Positions 1 through 8,294 of a stretch of 64,000 bases of DNA are shown piece by piece; position 1 is the first letter of the stretch, and each line of letters starts with the position of its first letter. This DNA is from Mediterraneibacter glycyrrhizinilyticus (GTDB lineage Bacteria; Bacillota; Clostridia; Lachnospirales; Lachnospiraceae). The translations under genes were made by a program, and so were the position numbers. The notes below the pieces were generated by a model. It ran no database searches. It was given only the letters and a program-made list of their open reading frames with translations, and was not told the origin of the DNA. The DNA lies in contig NZ_JADMSO010000004.1 of NCBI RefSeq assembly GCF_015560805.1, positions 172,656-236,655 on the forward strand, written 5' to 3'.

Positions 1-194
1 AGTCCGGAAAAAAATCCGATCAGCATCCCCTCTTTTGGTCCGCGCATAAATCCGTATGCTGCGGTCACGATCAGCATCAGATTCGGTTTTATGGATGCAA
101 GAGCAAGATGCGGAAACAACATACACTGCAAAAGAAAGCAGACCAAAACAACGATCGCCGTCACGATCCCGCGTCGTATTTTTATGGATTTCAT
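1..194 (-). CDS. mreD: Rod shape-determining protein MreD, N-terminal part (cut by window edge)
   Basis: This is the first 64 codons of a membrane protein that runs off the left edge. The ATG is at 192-194 and is preceded by a strong GGAGGAG site. The visible part begins with a basic MKSIKIRRG, then a hydrophobic segment (about residues 10-30) and the stretch KPNLMLIVTAAYGFMRGPKEG, which resembles the start of MreD proteins (KPNL followed by a conserved glycine-rich turn). MreD is the small integral-membrane partner of MreC in the elongasome, which directs side-wall peptidoglycan synthesis. It starts 10 bp after the mreC stop, so it is very probably co-transcribed with radC, mreB and mreC. 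Identity rests mainly on position in the mreBCD order. Confidence 0.8.
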   Translation of the reverse strand, partial: MKSIKIRRGIVTAIVVLVCFLLQCMLFPHLALASIKPNLMLIVTAAYGFMRGPKEGMLIGFFSG

Positions 195-204
195 CGTCTC
201 CTCC

Positions 205-1071
205 TTATTCTGCCGGTGTTCCGGTCATAGCGTCTTTCGTTTTTGTGATAACGAGCACTTCCTGCAGATTTTTAAAATCGACCACCGGGGTAATGTAGCC
301 GGAACGTGTCAGGTTGTTGGAATCAACGCTGACTTCGCTGACATAACCGATCAAAATCCCCTGTAAATATTTGTCGCTGATATAGGAAGTTACGATCTGT
401 TCGCCGATCTCTACGACGTTATCATTATTTTCCATCTGTTCAAAGCGGATCCGTCCGCTGTTGATCAACGACAGATCTCCGCGGATGATGCATTTATCGG
501 ATGTGGACAATACCATTCCGCTGACATTACTGGAATCGTCGATGATCGAGCGTACGGTCGCCCATGTCGGACCGACCTGCGTTACGATCCCGACAAGCCC
601 GTTCCCGGCAATGACGTTCATATCGACTTCTATGCCGTCTTTACTTCCTTTGTCGATCGTAAAGGTGCTGAACCAGTTGCCGGAATCTTTGCCGATCACA
701 TGAGCAGCAACCTTTTCATATTCCGCATAATTCTGATCCAGTTTGTACAATTCCTGAAGCCGTTCCAATTCGTACTTGTCTTCCTGAAGATTGTTGTTCT
801 CGATCAGAAGTTCATCAACCTGCGCCTGCAGCGTTTCGTTCTCTTTTTGTACCTGCTTGAGTGTCTGGAAGTTATCGCTCATGTCTCCCATCCACTCTCC
901 GATCCGGCTGATCCCTTTCTGCATCGGAATGACAGTCAGATTGGCAGCGACTTTAAACGGTCCGGTGACCTTTCCGGAAAATACGGAAAGCAGCATCAAA
1001 AGGACACAGAGCAAAGACAGACCGAACAGCCAATATTTATTTGTCTGGGATGTTTGATTCTTTTTTTTCAT
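205..1071 (-). CDS. mreC: Rod shape-determining protein MreC
   Basis: 288 residues, a normal length for MreC. There is one membrane span near the N-terminus (about residues 13-32). A coiled-coil stretch rich in Gln, Glu and Leu follows (about 62-105), then a beta-rich extracellular domain with the typical segment AAHVIGKDSGNWFSTFTIDKG. MreC is a bitopic scaffold of the elongation complex: it links cytoplasmic MreB filaments to the outer-face synthases PBP2 and RodA. It lies 1 bp downstream of the mreB stop and 10 bp before mreD, so translation is probably coupled. The last residues are a short polar tail (KTKDAMTGTPAE). I see nothing missing or broken. Confidence 0.95.
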   Translation of the reverse strand: MKKKNQTSQTNKYWLFGLSLLCVLLMLLSVFSGKVTGPFKVAANLTVIPMQKGISRIGEWMGDMSDNFQTLKQVQKENETLQAQVDELLIENNNLQEDKYELERLQELYKLDQNYAEYEKVAAHVIGKDSGNWFSTFTIDKGSKDGIEVDMNVIAGNGLVGIVTQVGPTWATVRSIIDDSSNVSGMVLSTSDKCIIRGDLSLINSGRIRFEQMENNDNVVEIGEQIVTSYISDKYLQGILIGYVSEVSVDSNNLTRSGYITPVVDFKNLQEVLVITKTKDAMTGTPAE

Positions 1072-1072
1072 A

Positions 1073-2101
1073 TTATCTCAACCACCTGTAATCTTCGTCT
1101 AACATGGAATATGTCAGCTTTTTGTAAATATGTTTATCCTGTGCGATGGCACGAAGACCTTTTACCGCGCAGAGTTCCGGTTCTTCAGCAACGGCGACGG
1201 GAAGTCCCGTGCTTTCCTGCAGATAGGTCGAAAGACCTTTCAAATTAGCAAGACCGCCGGTCAGGCAGATCCCGTTTTCCCGGATTCCCTTTCGCACATC
1301 CGGCGGCGTCCGCTCATACATGACGCGGATCGCTTCGGTGCATTCCTCCAACGGTTCTTTCATTGCGGCGCGTACCAGACTGATCGGGATTTTCTTCGTA
1401 TTGGGAACTCCAAAGATCAGGTCGCGGCCGGAAACCGAAAGCGAGGCGCTGTCTTTCTGTGTGAAAATACCGAACTCTTTTCGGAGAGATTCGGCAGTTG
1501 TCCGACCAATTAAAAAGTCCTTGCTGTGACGGACAAGATGGATGATCGCCTGATCGAATTGTTCTCCTCCGATCTTTAAAAGTCGGTTGAGCACCATACC
1601 GCCGAAAGCAAGTACCGAAAGTTCTGTCGTGCCTCCGCCGATATTGACAACCATCACGCCGGGCGTTTCATCCACAGGAAGACCGGCACCGACACCGTCC
1701 GCCAATCCGCGTTCTACAATACGCACAGACTTCGCGCGGGCGGAAGAATGAGAAACAAGATCATAAAACGCACGTTTTTCTACTTCTGTCACATCGGTTG
1801 GCACTGCGACCAGATATTCCGCCCCTCTGGAAAACTGGCGCTCTTTTTTGAGCAGATTTCCCAGCAGATACTGCATATCATCGAAATGGGCGATGACTCC
1901 GCCCTGCATCGGAAATACGACCTGAATATTGTCTGGCGCTTTTTCATACATGGCAAACGCATCGTCCCCGGAGGCAAAAACGGTTGTGTTGTCCTTCATC
2001 GCAATGACATTTTTTTCTTTCCAGATTTCATTTTTTTTCAGATCAAATACTTTGATCTCGTATGTACCGAGATCAAGCCCATAGACATTTCTTCCTATCA
2101 C
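1073..2101 (-). CDS. mreB: MreB-like actin homologue (divergent)
   Basis: 342 residues of the MreB/actin ATPase fold. The phosphate-1 loop is GLDLGTYEIKVFD (residues 8-20), and PTDVTEVEKRAFYD (101-114) matches the MreB PSGVTDVERRAV block. The phosphate-2 loop is NIGGGTTELSVLAFGG (153-168). A TGGLANLKGL block near residue 295 is the adenosine-binding part. MreB polymerises under the membrane and positions wall synthesis. The loops are less conserved than in housekeeping MreB; in particular the usual Asp at the start of phosphate-2 is Asn153. The gene overlaps the radC stop by 4 bp (ATGA) and is followed by mreC, the standard radC-mreB-mreC-mreD order. It could be the only MreB or a specialised paralogue; the window cannot tell. 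Confidence 0.9.
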   Translation of the reverse strand: MIGRNVYGLDLGTYEIKVFDLKKNEIWKEKNVIAMKDNTTVFASGDDAFAMYEKAPDNIQVVFPMQGGVIAHFDDMQYLLGNLLKKERQFSRGAEYLVAVPTDVTEVEKRAFYDLVSHSSARAKSVRIVERGLADGVGAGLPVDETPGVMVVNIGGGTTELSVLAFGGMVLNRLLKIGGEQFDQAIIHLVRHSKDFLIGRTTAESLRKEFGIFTQKDSASLSVSGRDLIFGVPNTKKIPISLVRAAMKEPLEECTEAIRVMYERTPPDVRKGIRENGICLTGGLANLKGLSTYLQESTGLPVAVAEEPELCAVKGLRAIAQDKHIYKKLTYSMLDEDYRWLR

Positions 2102-2787
2102 TGAATAACCCCTTCTTCCCGCAGGCTGACATAGCGGTTGTCTCCGATGATGATATGATCCAGAAGTTCGATTCCGATCATCTCCCCTGCATCATGGATC
2201 CGCTGTGTCACCAGAATATCTTCCCGGCTCGGTGACGGATCACCGCTGGGATGATTGTGCAGCAAAATAATATAGACTGCATTTTTCTGCAGCGCCTCTA
2301 CGAACAATTCGCGCGGCGAAACAATGGAAGCATTTACGGTCCCTTTTGAAATATCTGACTCCCCGAGCAGCCTTGATTTCGTGTTCAGAAGCAGAAGCTT
2401 CATGCTCTCCCGCTTCTGATGCCTCATATCTTCCATATAATATTGTGCGACTGACGACGGCGTCCTGAAATCCAGTTCGCATCCGGCAGTCGCTTTCGCA
2501 AGCCGTTTGGCAAGTTCGGACAGACATAAGATCTGGATCGCCTTTACTTTCCCGATGCCCCGGATCTTCCGTAATTGCTCATACGACCAGTTATGGATAT
2601 TGAGGATCCCGCCCGGCAGTAACGACGGATACAGAATATGTCTGGCGAGCTGCAATGCGCTCTCCCCTCTTGATCCCGAACGGAGCAAGACGGCAAGCAG
2701 CTCGATATCTGTCAGATGTTTCGCACCGAAACGTTCACATTTTTCGTAAGGCCGTTCTTCACTGCAAAGTTCTTTTATCTTTTCCAT
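2098..2787 (-). CDS. radC: RadC family JAB/MPN-domain protein
   Basis: 229 residues from the ATG at 2787, chosen because an AGGA site sits about 8 bases upstream and the protein then begins MEKIKELCSEERPYEK, as RadC proteins do. An upstream in-frame ATG at 2805 lacks a ribosome site. A helix-hairpin-helix-like segment (LRKIRGIGKVKAIQI, about 73-87) precedes the JAMM metal motif HNHPSGDPSPSREDI (about 177-191), which has the two His and the Asp ligand. The family was once linked to DNA repair, but its real biochemical role is unsettled. It is the first gene before mreB, with a 4 bp overlap, as in Bacillus and many clostridia. Confidence 0.93.
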   Translation of the reverse strand: MEKIKELCSEERPYEKCERFGAKHLTDIELLAVLLRSGSRGESALQLARHILYPSLLPGGILNIHNWSYEQLRKIRGIGKVKAIQILCLSELAKRLAKATAGCELDFRTPSSVAQYYMEDMRHQKRESMKLLLLNTKSRLLGESDISKGTVNASIVSPRELFVEALQKNAVYIILLHNHPSGDPSPSREDILVTQRIHDAGEMIGIELLDHIIIGDNRYVSLREEGVIQ

Positions 2788-2826
2788 GCACAAAATCCTG
2801 CTGCGCATGACACAATTCAACAACTT

Positions 2827-2855
2827 ATTTTAGCATAATTCAGAAACAGTGTATA
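2827..2855 (-). promoter_or_regulatory. Predicted sigma-A promoter of radC-mreBCD
   Basis: On the minus strand TATACA (-35) is separated by 17 bases from TAAAAT (-10), which carries the extended TG (TGCTAAAAT). It lies about 40 bases before the radC start codon. The spacing and the extended -10 are good; the -35 matches 4 of 6 positions. Confidence 0.5.
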
Positions 2856-2902
2856 GGGCTAGCTTCTTAAAATTTTGTGAACATGTGTGCGAAAAATTCA
2901 TT

Positions 2903-4537
2903 TTATGATCCGAAAGGTGCAAATTTTCCGATCAGCGCTTCTGCTGTTTTCATTCCGTCCATTGCGGCGGATGTGATCCCGCCGGCATATCCCGCGCCCT
3001 CTCCGCATGGGTAGAGACCGGTGACACTGCTTTTGAACTGTTCATCACGCCATATCCTGACAGGGGAAGACGTCCGGCTCTCCACGCCGGAAAGTACTGC
3101 GTCCTCCCGGGCAAATCCATGGATCTTTTGATCCATTCTCTTGATGCCCTCCTCCAGAGAAGCGGCAAGTTCTTCCGGAAAAACAGAACGTACATTGGCG
3201 AACTCCCACTGCCCACGGATCTGAGGAACAACCGCGCCCAAAGATTTACTTTGTTCATTTCGGCAGAAATCTCCAAAACACTGTACCGGAACGTTTCCTT
3301 TTGCGATCTGATAGGCTTTTTGCTCCAATTCGCGCTGGAATGCTACGCCTGCGAGTGGATGCACCGTATCATTCCCGGTTACTTCTCGGTCTGCGAAGAG
3401 TCCTTTTGCAGGAAAATCCTCCGGTGTGACTGTCACAATGACCGCACTGTTCGCATTTTCACCGTCACGGTCATGGTAACTCATTCCATTGACGGCAAGC
3501 CGGTCCGGTTCGGAGGATGCATTGACCACATAACCGCCCGGACACATACAGAATGTATAAACGCCGCGGCCGTTTTCCAGATTTTCCGTCAGTTTATACG
3601 CCGCAGCCGGAAGTTTGTCAGCCATCTGTGCGCCATACTGGGATTCCTGGATCATTTGCTGCGGATGTTCGATCCGCACGCCCACTGCGAACGATTTTGC
3701 CTGCATCGAAATGTTATGATCGTACAGCATCTGAAACGTATCCCTCGCACTGTGTCCGATCGCGAGCACGGCAATTTCTGTGTCCAACTGTTCGGTTCCA
3801 TTGATAAGAATGCCTCGGAGCTGATTTCCATCGATCATCAAGTCTGTCACCTTGCTGTGAAAACGGACTTCTCCGCCAAGCCGGACGATTTCTTTGCGCA
3901 TCGCCGGGATCACTTCAGAAAGCACATCGGTTCCGATATGTGGTTTCTGTTCGTAAAGGATCTGTTCCGGCGCACCGAATCGTACAAACGTTTCCAGGAC
4001 AAAGCGGTTCCGTCCGCACTTATCTTTTACAAGTGTATTCAATTTCCCGTCGGAAAATGTGCCTGCTCCGCCCTCGCCGAACTGTACGTTGGACTCGGGT
4101 TTTAAAGCGCCTGTTGTCCAAAAGGCGTTCACATCCTGCATCCGTTCTTCCACAGAAGCGCCCCGTTCCAGCAGAACGGGACGGTACCCCTCTCTCGCCA
4201 GCAAATAGGCGCAAAACAATCCGGCGGGACCGGCGCCGATGATGACCGGACGGTGATGCAAAGATTCTGCTCCGTGTGCCGGTGTTTCGTACCGGGTCGG
4301 AGTAATCTTCTGTACTTTATTTTTCAGACGTTTTAAAAGCTTTTCTTCCCGCAGTGTTTTTACATCGATCGTATAAACATAAAAAATCTGCGGCTTTTTC
4401 CGTGCATCAACGGAGCGGCGGAATATCTGAAATCCGAGAAGCTCCTCTTCCGAAATGTGAAGCAGATGCAGTACTGCCTGCTTTAAGTCGGACTTGGAGT
4501 GTCCGACAGGTAATTTTAGCTGATTGATTCTAAGCAT
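2903..4537 (-). CDS. FAD-dependent dehydrogenase, COG2509 type
   Basis: 544 residues. An N-terminal domain of about 90 residues (MLRINQLKLPVGHSKSDLKQ...) precedes a Rossmann FAD motif GAGPAGLFCAYLLAREGY (101-118) and further dinucleotide-binding blocks (GEGGAGTFSDGKLNT near 155, VLAIGHSARDTF near 255). The C-terminus, YPCGEGAGYAGGITSAAMDG, is the second FAD-contact region typical of this family. The substrate of these oxidoreductases is not known. The gene overlaps the end of the next flavoprotein gene upstream by 22 bp, so both are made from one message. An AAGGAG lies 14 bases from the ATG, longer than ideal. I see no terminator after it before the radC promoter. Confidence 0.85.
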   Translation of the reverse strand: MLRINQLKLPVGHSKSDLKQAVLHLLHISEEELLGFQIFRRSVDARKKPQIFYVYTIDVKTLREEKLLKRLKNKVQKITPTRYETPAHGAESLHHRPVIIGAGPAGLFCAYLLAREGYRPVLLERGASVEERMQDVNAFWTTGALKPESNVQFGEGGAGTFSDGKLNTLVKDKCGRNRFVLETFVRFGAPEQILYEQKPHIGTDVLSEVIPAMRKEIVRLGGEVRFHSKVTDLMIDGNQLRGILINGTEQLDTEIAVLAIGHSARDTFQMLYDHNISMQAKSFAVGVRIEHPQQMIQESQYGAQMADKLPAAAYKLTENLENGRGVYTFCMCPGGYVVNASSEPDRLAVNGMSYHDRDGENANSAVIVTVTPEDFPAKGLFADREVTGNDTVHPLAGVAFQRELEQKAYQIAKGNVPVQCFGDFCRNEQSKSLGAVVPQIRGQWEFANVRSVFPEELAASLEEGIKRMDQKIHGFAREDAVLSGVESRTSSPVRIWRDEQFKSSVTGLYPCGEGAGYAGGITSAAMDGMKTAEALIGKFAPFGS

Positions 4538-5853
4538 CGTATTTTCTTATTCTCCTTTTCCGGACTTCCGGCGCTTTTTCCCGCAACATAGCCGCTGGAC
4601 CACGCCCACTGCAGATTATATCCGCCGCAGATCCCGTCCACATCCAGAAGTTCTCCGGCGAAATAGATTCCCGGTACATAGCGTGATTCCATGGTTTCCG
4701 GATCCACTTCTCTCGTATCGACTCCGCCGCGGCAGATCTGTGCCTGTTCATATGCATTCGTTTTTGTGATCGTCGTCTCAAAATGTTGGATCAAATGCAC
4801 CAGTTTCCAGATATCTTCATCCGAAAGACATCGGACAGTGTCCGTCAGATCCAGCCGGCTCAGGTGCAGTAAAAGATCCCCCAGTTTGTTCGGAAACAGA
4901 CCGACCAAAAAAGTATTTAGTGTTTTTTCCGGTCGTGTGGAAATCCGTTCCTTTAAGAAAGCAAAACAAGTATTTTCAGAAATGTCGGGCATGAAATTCA
5001 AAACCGCTTTGACCGGCTTCTTTTCGTAGAGCGCTTTTGCCGCAAAACGGCTGACCTGAAAAACCGGGATCCCGGAAATCCCATAATTCGTCAATTGGAT
5101 TTCTCCGGTATCTTCGGCAAGTTTCTGCTCCCCTACATAAAGTGTCACCCTGCCCTGCACGCGGATCCCGGCGATTTCCTTGTAAAAGGATTCGGCGCAG
5201 TGAAGCTGTACCAGCGCCGGAAGAACCGGAATGATCGAATGCCCAAGAGATTTGGCAAGATCATATCCGCTGCCATCCGATCCGGAAATATTGGATGCTT
5301 TTGATCCTGCAGCGAGGATCACGGCATCACAAGCTCGTATTTTTTGTATTCGTCGACCGGAATTTTTCATATTCTTTTTCTTTTCTTTGATCCCTTTTTT
5401 CAGTTCTTCGTGTTCAATTGTCTCTGTTTTGATCCGGAATCCCTGTTTTAGAGGAAGAATTTCCAGACAGGATGTATTATTTTCCATTCGGACAGAGAGA
5501 CGCTCACATTCCATGATCAGAGCATCCGCCACTGCCTGTGCCTGATCGGAATTCGGATAAAGATAGCCGTTTCTCTCCTTTGGACAGATGCCAAGATCTT
5601 TCAGAAATCCTACTGTCTTTTGTTCATCAAACTGTCGGATGACCTGCCAGGGAAATTGCGGATCATCTGAACGGTAACAAGATGGGTTCTGAACAAAATT
5701 GGTATAGTTGCAGCGGCCGTTTCCGGTGGAAAGTATTTTTTTTCCCGGAAATGGATTCTGTTCGATGATGGTAACTTTTGCACCGTTTGCAGATGCAGCG
5801 ATGGCGGCCATCATTCCCGATGCACCGCCGCCGATAACGATAATGTTTTTCAT
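4516..5853 (-). CDS. BaiN/HI0933-type NAD(P)/FAD-dependent oxidoreductase
   Basis: 445 residues from the ATG at 5853; this start overlaps the stop of the upstream gene as ATGA and places the FAD motif IGGGASGMMAAIAASANGA at residues 7-25, where the family has it. A second block, NGRCNYTN (about 46-53), and the C-terminal FAGELLDVDGICGGYNLQWAWSSG are diagnostic of the HI0933/YhiN/BaiN flavoprotein family. A longer in-frame extension upstream is inside the neighbour's coding frame and was not used. Family members include a bile-acid-modifying flavoprotein (BaiN) in gut clostridia, but most have no known substrate; I do not claim that activity here. It is translationally linked to genes on both sides. 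Confidence 0.87.
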   Translation of the reverse strand: MKNIIVIGGGASGMMAAIAASANGAKVTIIEQNPFPGKKILSTGNGRCNYTNFVQNPSCYRSDDPQFPWQVIRQFDEQKTVGFLKDLGICPKERNGYLYPNSDQAQAVADALIMECERLSVRMENNTSCLEILPLKQGFRIKTETIEHEELKKGIKEKKKNMKNSGRRIQKIRACDAVILAAGSKASNISGSDGSGYDLAKSLGHSIIPVLPALVQLHCAESFYKEIAGIRVQGRVTLYVGEQKLAEDTGEIQLTNYGISGIPVFQVSRFAAKALYEKKPVKAVLNFMPDISENTCFAFLKERISTRPEKTLNTFLVGLFPNKLGDLLLHLSRLDLTDTVRCLSDEDIWKLVHLIQHFETTITKTNAYEQAQICRGGVDTREVDPETMESRYVPGIYFAGELLDVDGICGGYNLQWAWSSGYVAGKSAGSPEKENKKIRCLESIS

Positions 5854-7151
5854 ATTGCCTGCTCCAGTTGCTCTTTCGTGATGATCCCGGTATTTAAAAG
5901 CTGCTGCAAGGAACGCAGGATTCCGAGCTTCGCATGCGGCCATGTAAGACCTCCCTGAAAATAAACCGCATAGGGTTCTTTGATCGGACCGTCTGCACTT
6001 AATTCAATCGAGGATCCCTGCACAAATGCACCGGCTGCCATGATCACATCACTGTCATACCCCGGCATTGCCCACGGTTCCGGCGTTACATAACTGTCTA
6101 CCGGTGCAGCCGCCTGGATTCCCTGACAAAATGCGACCACGCCCTCCGGTGTGCCAAGCGTGACTGCCTGAATGATATCATGACGGGATTCCCTGCCGTT
6201 CGGGATCACATCAAACCCAAGCCGTTCGTACAGGTTGGCTGCAAACACGGCGCCTTTTAATGCACTGCATACAACCGTCGGAGCGAGGAAAAATCCCTGA
6301 TAAAAGGACTGCATAACGCCGAGCGACGCGCCGACTTCTTTTCCGAGTCCCGGAGAAGTCAGCCGGTAAGCGCAGTTTTCGATCAGATCTGCTCTCCCTG
6401 CAACATAGCCTCCGATCGGCGCAAGACCGCCGCCCGGATTTTTGATCAGCGATCCGACGATCAGATCCGCTCCGACGTCGCTTGGCTCAATGGTTTCCAC
6501 AAATTCACCGTAGCAGTTGTCGACCATGCAGATCACATCCGGTTTGATTTTTTTAATAAATGCGATCAGTTCTCCGATTTTTTCTACGGAATAACTCGGA
6601 CGAGTCTGATAACCTTTCGATCGCTGGATCGTCACCAGTTTTGTTTTTTCGTTCAGTGCTTTTTCGATCGCCGGATAATCAAAGTACCCGTCTTCCAGAA
6701 GATCCACCTGTCGGTAAGTTACGCCATACTCAGCGAGAGACCCGTTGGATGGACGGATACCGATCACTTCCTCTAACGTATCATATGGTTTTCCCACCGG
6801 TGAAAGTAATTCATCCCCCGGACGTAAATTTGCGGAAAGTGCAAGCGCCAGCGCGTGAGTCCCGCAAGTGATCTGAGGACGGACCAAAGCGGCTTCCGTA
6901 TGGAATGTATCCGCGTATACCTGTTCCAATGTATCCCGTCCCATATCATTGTATCCATATCCGCTTGCGTATTGAAAGCATCCCTCGCTGACTTTATTTT
7001 TCTGCATCGCATGAATGACTTTCAGCTGATTATATTCTGCTGTTTTATCAAATGTATCAAATCGGTCTTTCAATTCCTGTTCCAGCTTATCTCCTGCCTG
7101 GAGAACTTCTGCTGAAATTCCGAGATCCTGATAGATCATTTCCATATTCAT
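5850..7151 (-). CDS. PLP-dependent methionine gamma-lyase-like protein (aluminium resistance family)
   Basis: 433 residues of a fold-type I PLP enzyme. The likely Schiff-base lysine is Lys237 in GSLIKNPGGG, and MVDNCYGEF (209-217) carries Asp211, which would hold the pyridine nitrogen. ITCGTHALALAL (94-105) is the cofactor phosphate region. It belongs to the family annotated as aluminium resistance or methionine gamma-lyase-like (PF06838), which is distinct from the MetY-type enzyme at 56 kb. The physiological substrate is not established. A GAGGAAA site lies about 10 bases before the ATG. A 174 bp spacer with hairpins separates it from miaA, and its stop overlaps the following flavoprotein start. 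Confidence 0.87.
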   Translation of the reverse strand: MNMEMIYQDLGISAEVLQAGDKLEQELKDRFDTFDKTAEYNQLKVIHAMQKNKVSEGCFQYASGYGYNDMGRDTLEQVYADTFHTEAALVRPQITCGTHALALALSANLRPGDELLSPVGKPYDTLEEVIGIRPSNGSLAEYGVTYRQVDLLEDGYFDYPAIEKALNEKTKLVTIQRSKGYQTRPSYSVEKIGELIAFIKKIKPDVICMVDNCYGEFVETIEPSDVGADLIVGSLIKNPGGGLAPIGGYVAGRADLIENCAYRLTSPGLGKEVGASLGVMQSFYQGFFLAPTVVCSALKGAVFAANLYERLGFDVIPNGRESRHDIIQAVTLGTPEGVVAFCQGIQAAAPVDSYVTPEPWAMPGYDSDVIMAAGAFVQGSSIELSADGPIKEPYAVYFQGGLTWPHAKLGILRSLQQLLNTGIITKEQLEQAI

Positions 7152-7325
7152 ATCGTAGTTTCCTCTTTCTTTTCTCTATACTCTGTTTCTCTATGTTCTG
7201 TTTTTTGTGCTCTGTTTCTCTGCGCTTTGTCGGGCAGAGTACTTTTTGTATAGGCGACTGCCTACAATCCCGGAATGTGCCTTTTGGCACTTCCGGTGAT
7301 TTATGCCGCTATGCAAGTATATGGT
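7152..7325. other. Structured spacer with hairpins and a 12-base direct repeat
   Basis: The spacer between miaA and the PLP lyase gene is unusually long for this operon. It holds a hairpin at 7270-7296 (CCGGAA, one bulged base, GTGCC, four-base loop, then the complement). Next to it is a smaller one at about 7236-7253 (GTAGGC/GCCTAT). CTCTGTTTCTCT occurs twice at 7181-7192 and 7210-7221. On the transcribed strand the hairpins are not followed by a run of T, so they do not look like a simple terminator. I found no convincing promoter. It could be an mRNA processing or attenuation leader. Confidence 0.45.
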
Positions 7326-8282
7326 TTATCGCATACTTTCAAGCACGCCGCGCTCTTTCAGATGTTCGAGCATCGTATTTAAAATTGCGGTCTCATCGTA
7401 ATGAAAATCCGGCTTGTTTAACCAGATCACATCCCGTTCCCGTTTGAACCAGGTAAGCTGCCGCTTTGCAAAATGTCTTGTGTCGCGTTTTAAGATCCGC
7501 ACCGCTTCTTCCAATGGACAGATCCCGTCCAGATGATCCAGCATTTCTTTATATCCAAGCCCCTGCATGGAAACCATTTTCTTATGATAGCCCATGTCTT
7601 TTAACAGCTGTACTTCTTCCAACAGCCCCTCGTCCATCATCTGATCGACGCGTTTGTCGATGCGCCGATACAGGTTTGCCCGGTCGTCGTTTAATACGAA
7701 GTAGGCAAAGCAATACGGAGATTCTTTCTGCCGCTGTTCTTCGTTATGAGCAGAAATAGGCTGCCCGGTCAGATGGAAATATTCCAGCGCCCGGATGACA
7801 CGTTTTACATTGTGCGCGTGGATTTCTTCCGCAGATTTTGGATCCACTTCCTTTAATCGGGCATGGAGTGTCTCTGCGCCCTGCTCCTGCGCCAGTGTTT
7901 CCAGTTCTTTTCGATACGCTGGATCTCCGTCATTTTCTGTAAAATCAATATCGTAAAGTACCGCCTGAATGTAGAATCCGGTGCCTCCGACAAGGATCGG
8001 GATCCGTCCGCGCCCATAAATCTCTTCCATCGCCTGTTTGGCAAGCTGTTGGAAACGAACAACATGAAATTCTTCATCCGGTTCTAAAATATCGATCAAA
8101 TGATGGCGGATCCCCTCCATTTCTTCCGCACGGATTTTGGCGGAGCCGATATCCATATGCCGGTATACCTGCATGGAATCCGCAGAGATGATCTCTCCGT
8201 TCACCGCTTTCGCAAGATTGATCGAAGCGCTCGTCTTCCCTACGGCAGTCGGTCCGGTCAATATAATCAATGGTCGTTTCAT
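7326..8282 (-). CDS. miaA: tRNA dimethylallyltransferase MiaA
   Basis: 318 residues, the normal size. The P-loop TGPTAVGKTSASINLA is at 9-24, ISADSMQVYRHMDIGSAK (about 33-50) is the conserved substrate region and VGGTGFYIQAVLYDID (about 98-113) is the third signature. MiaA transfers the dimethylallyl group of DMAPP to N6 of A37 in tRNAs reading UNN codons; MiaB, encoded at 20 kb, then adds the methylthio group. The start has AGGAGT 9 bases upstream. It follows mutL by 12 bp, the mutS-mutL-miaA order seen in many Firmicutes. Confidence 0.96.
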   Translation of the reverse strand: MKRPLIILTGPTAVGKTSASINLAKAVNGEIISADSMQVYRHMDIGSAKIRAEEMEGIRHHLIDILEPDEEFHVVRFQQLAKQAMEEIYGRGRIPILVGGTGFYIQAVLYDIDFTENDGDPAYRKELETLAQEQGAETLHARLKEVDPKSAEEIHAHNVKRVIRALEYFHLTGQPISAHNEEQRQKESPYCFAYFVLNDDRANLYRRIDKRVDQMMDEGLLEEVQLLKDMGYHKKMVSMQGLGYKEMLDHLDGICPLEEAVRILKRDTRHFAKRQLTWFKRERDVIWLNKPDFHYDETAILNTMLEHLKERGVLESMR

Positions 8283-8294
8283 AGCTGCTTACTC

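Noticed and set aside
3119..4105. 328-codon open frame on the plus strand
   Set aside because: Antisense to the COG2509 flavoprotein gene, which has all its motifs; no independent evidence.
5853..5943. Thirty-residue N-terminal extension of the BaiN-like protein
   Set aside because: It lies in the coding frame of the neighbouring gene and would move the FAD motif away from the start; the ATG at 5853 fits better.
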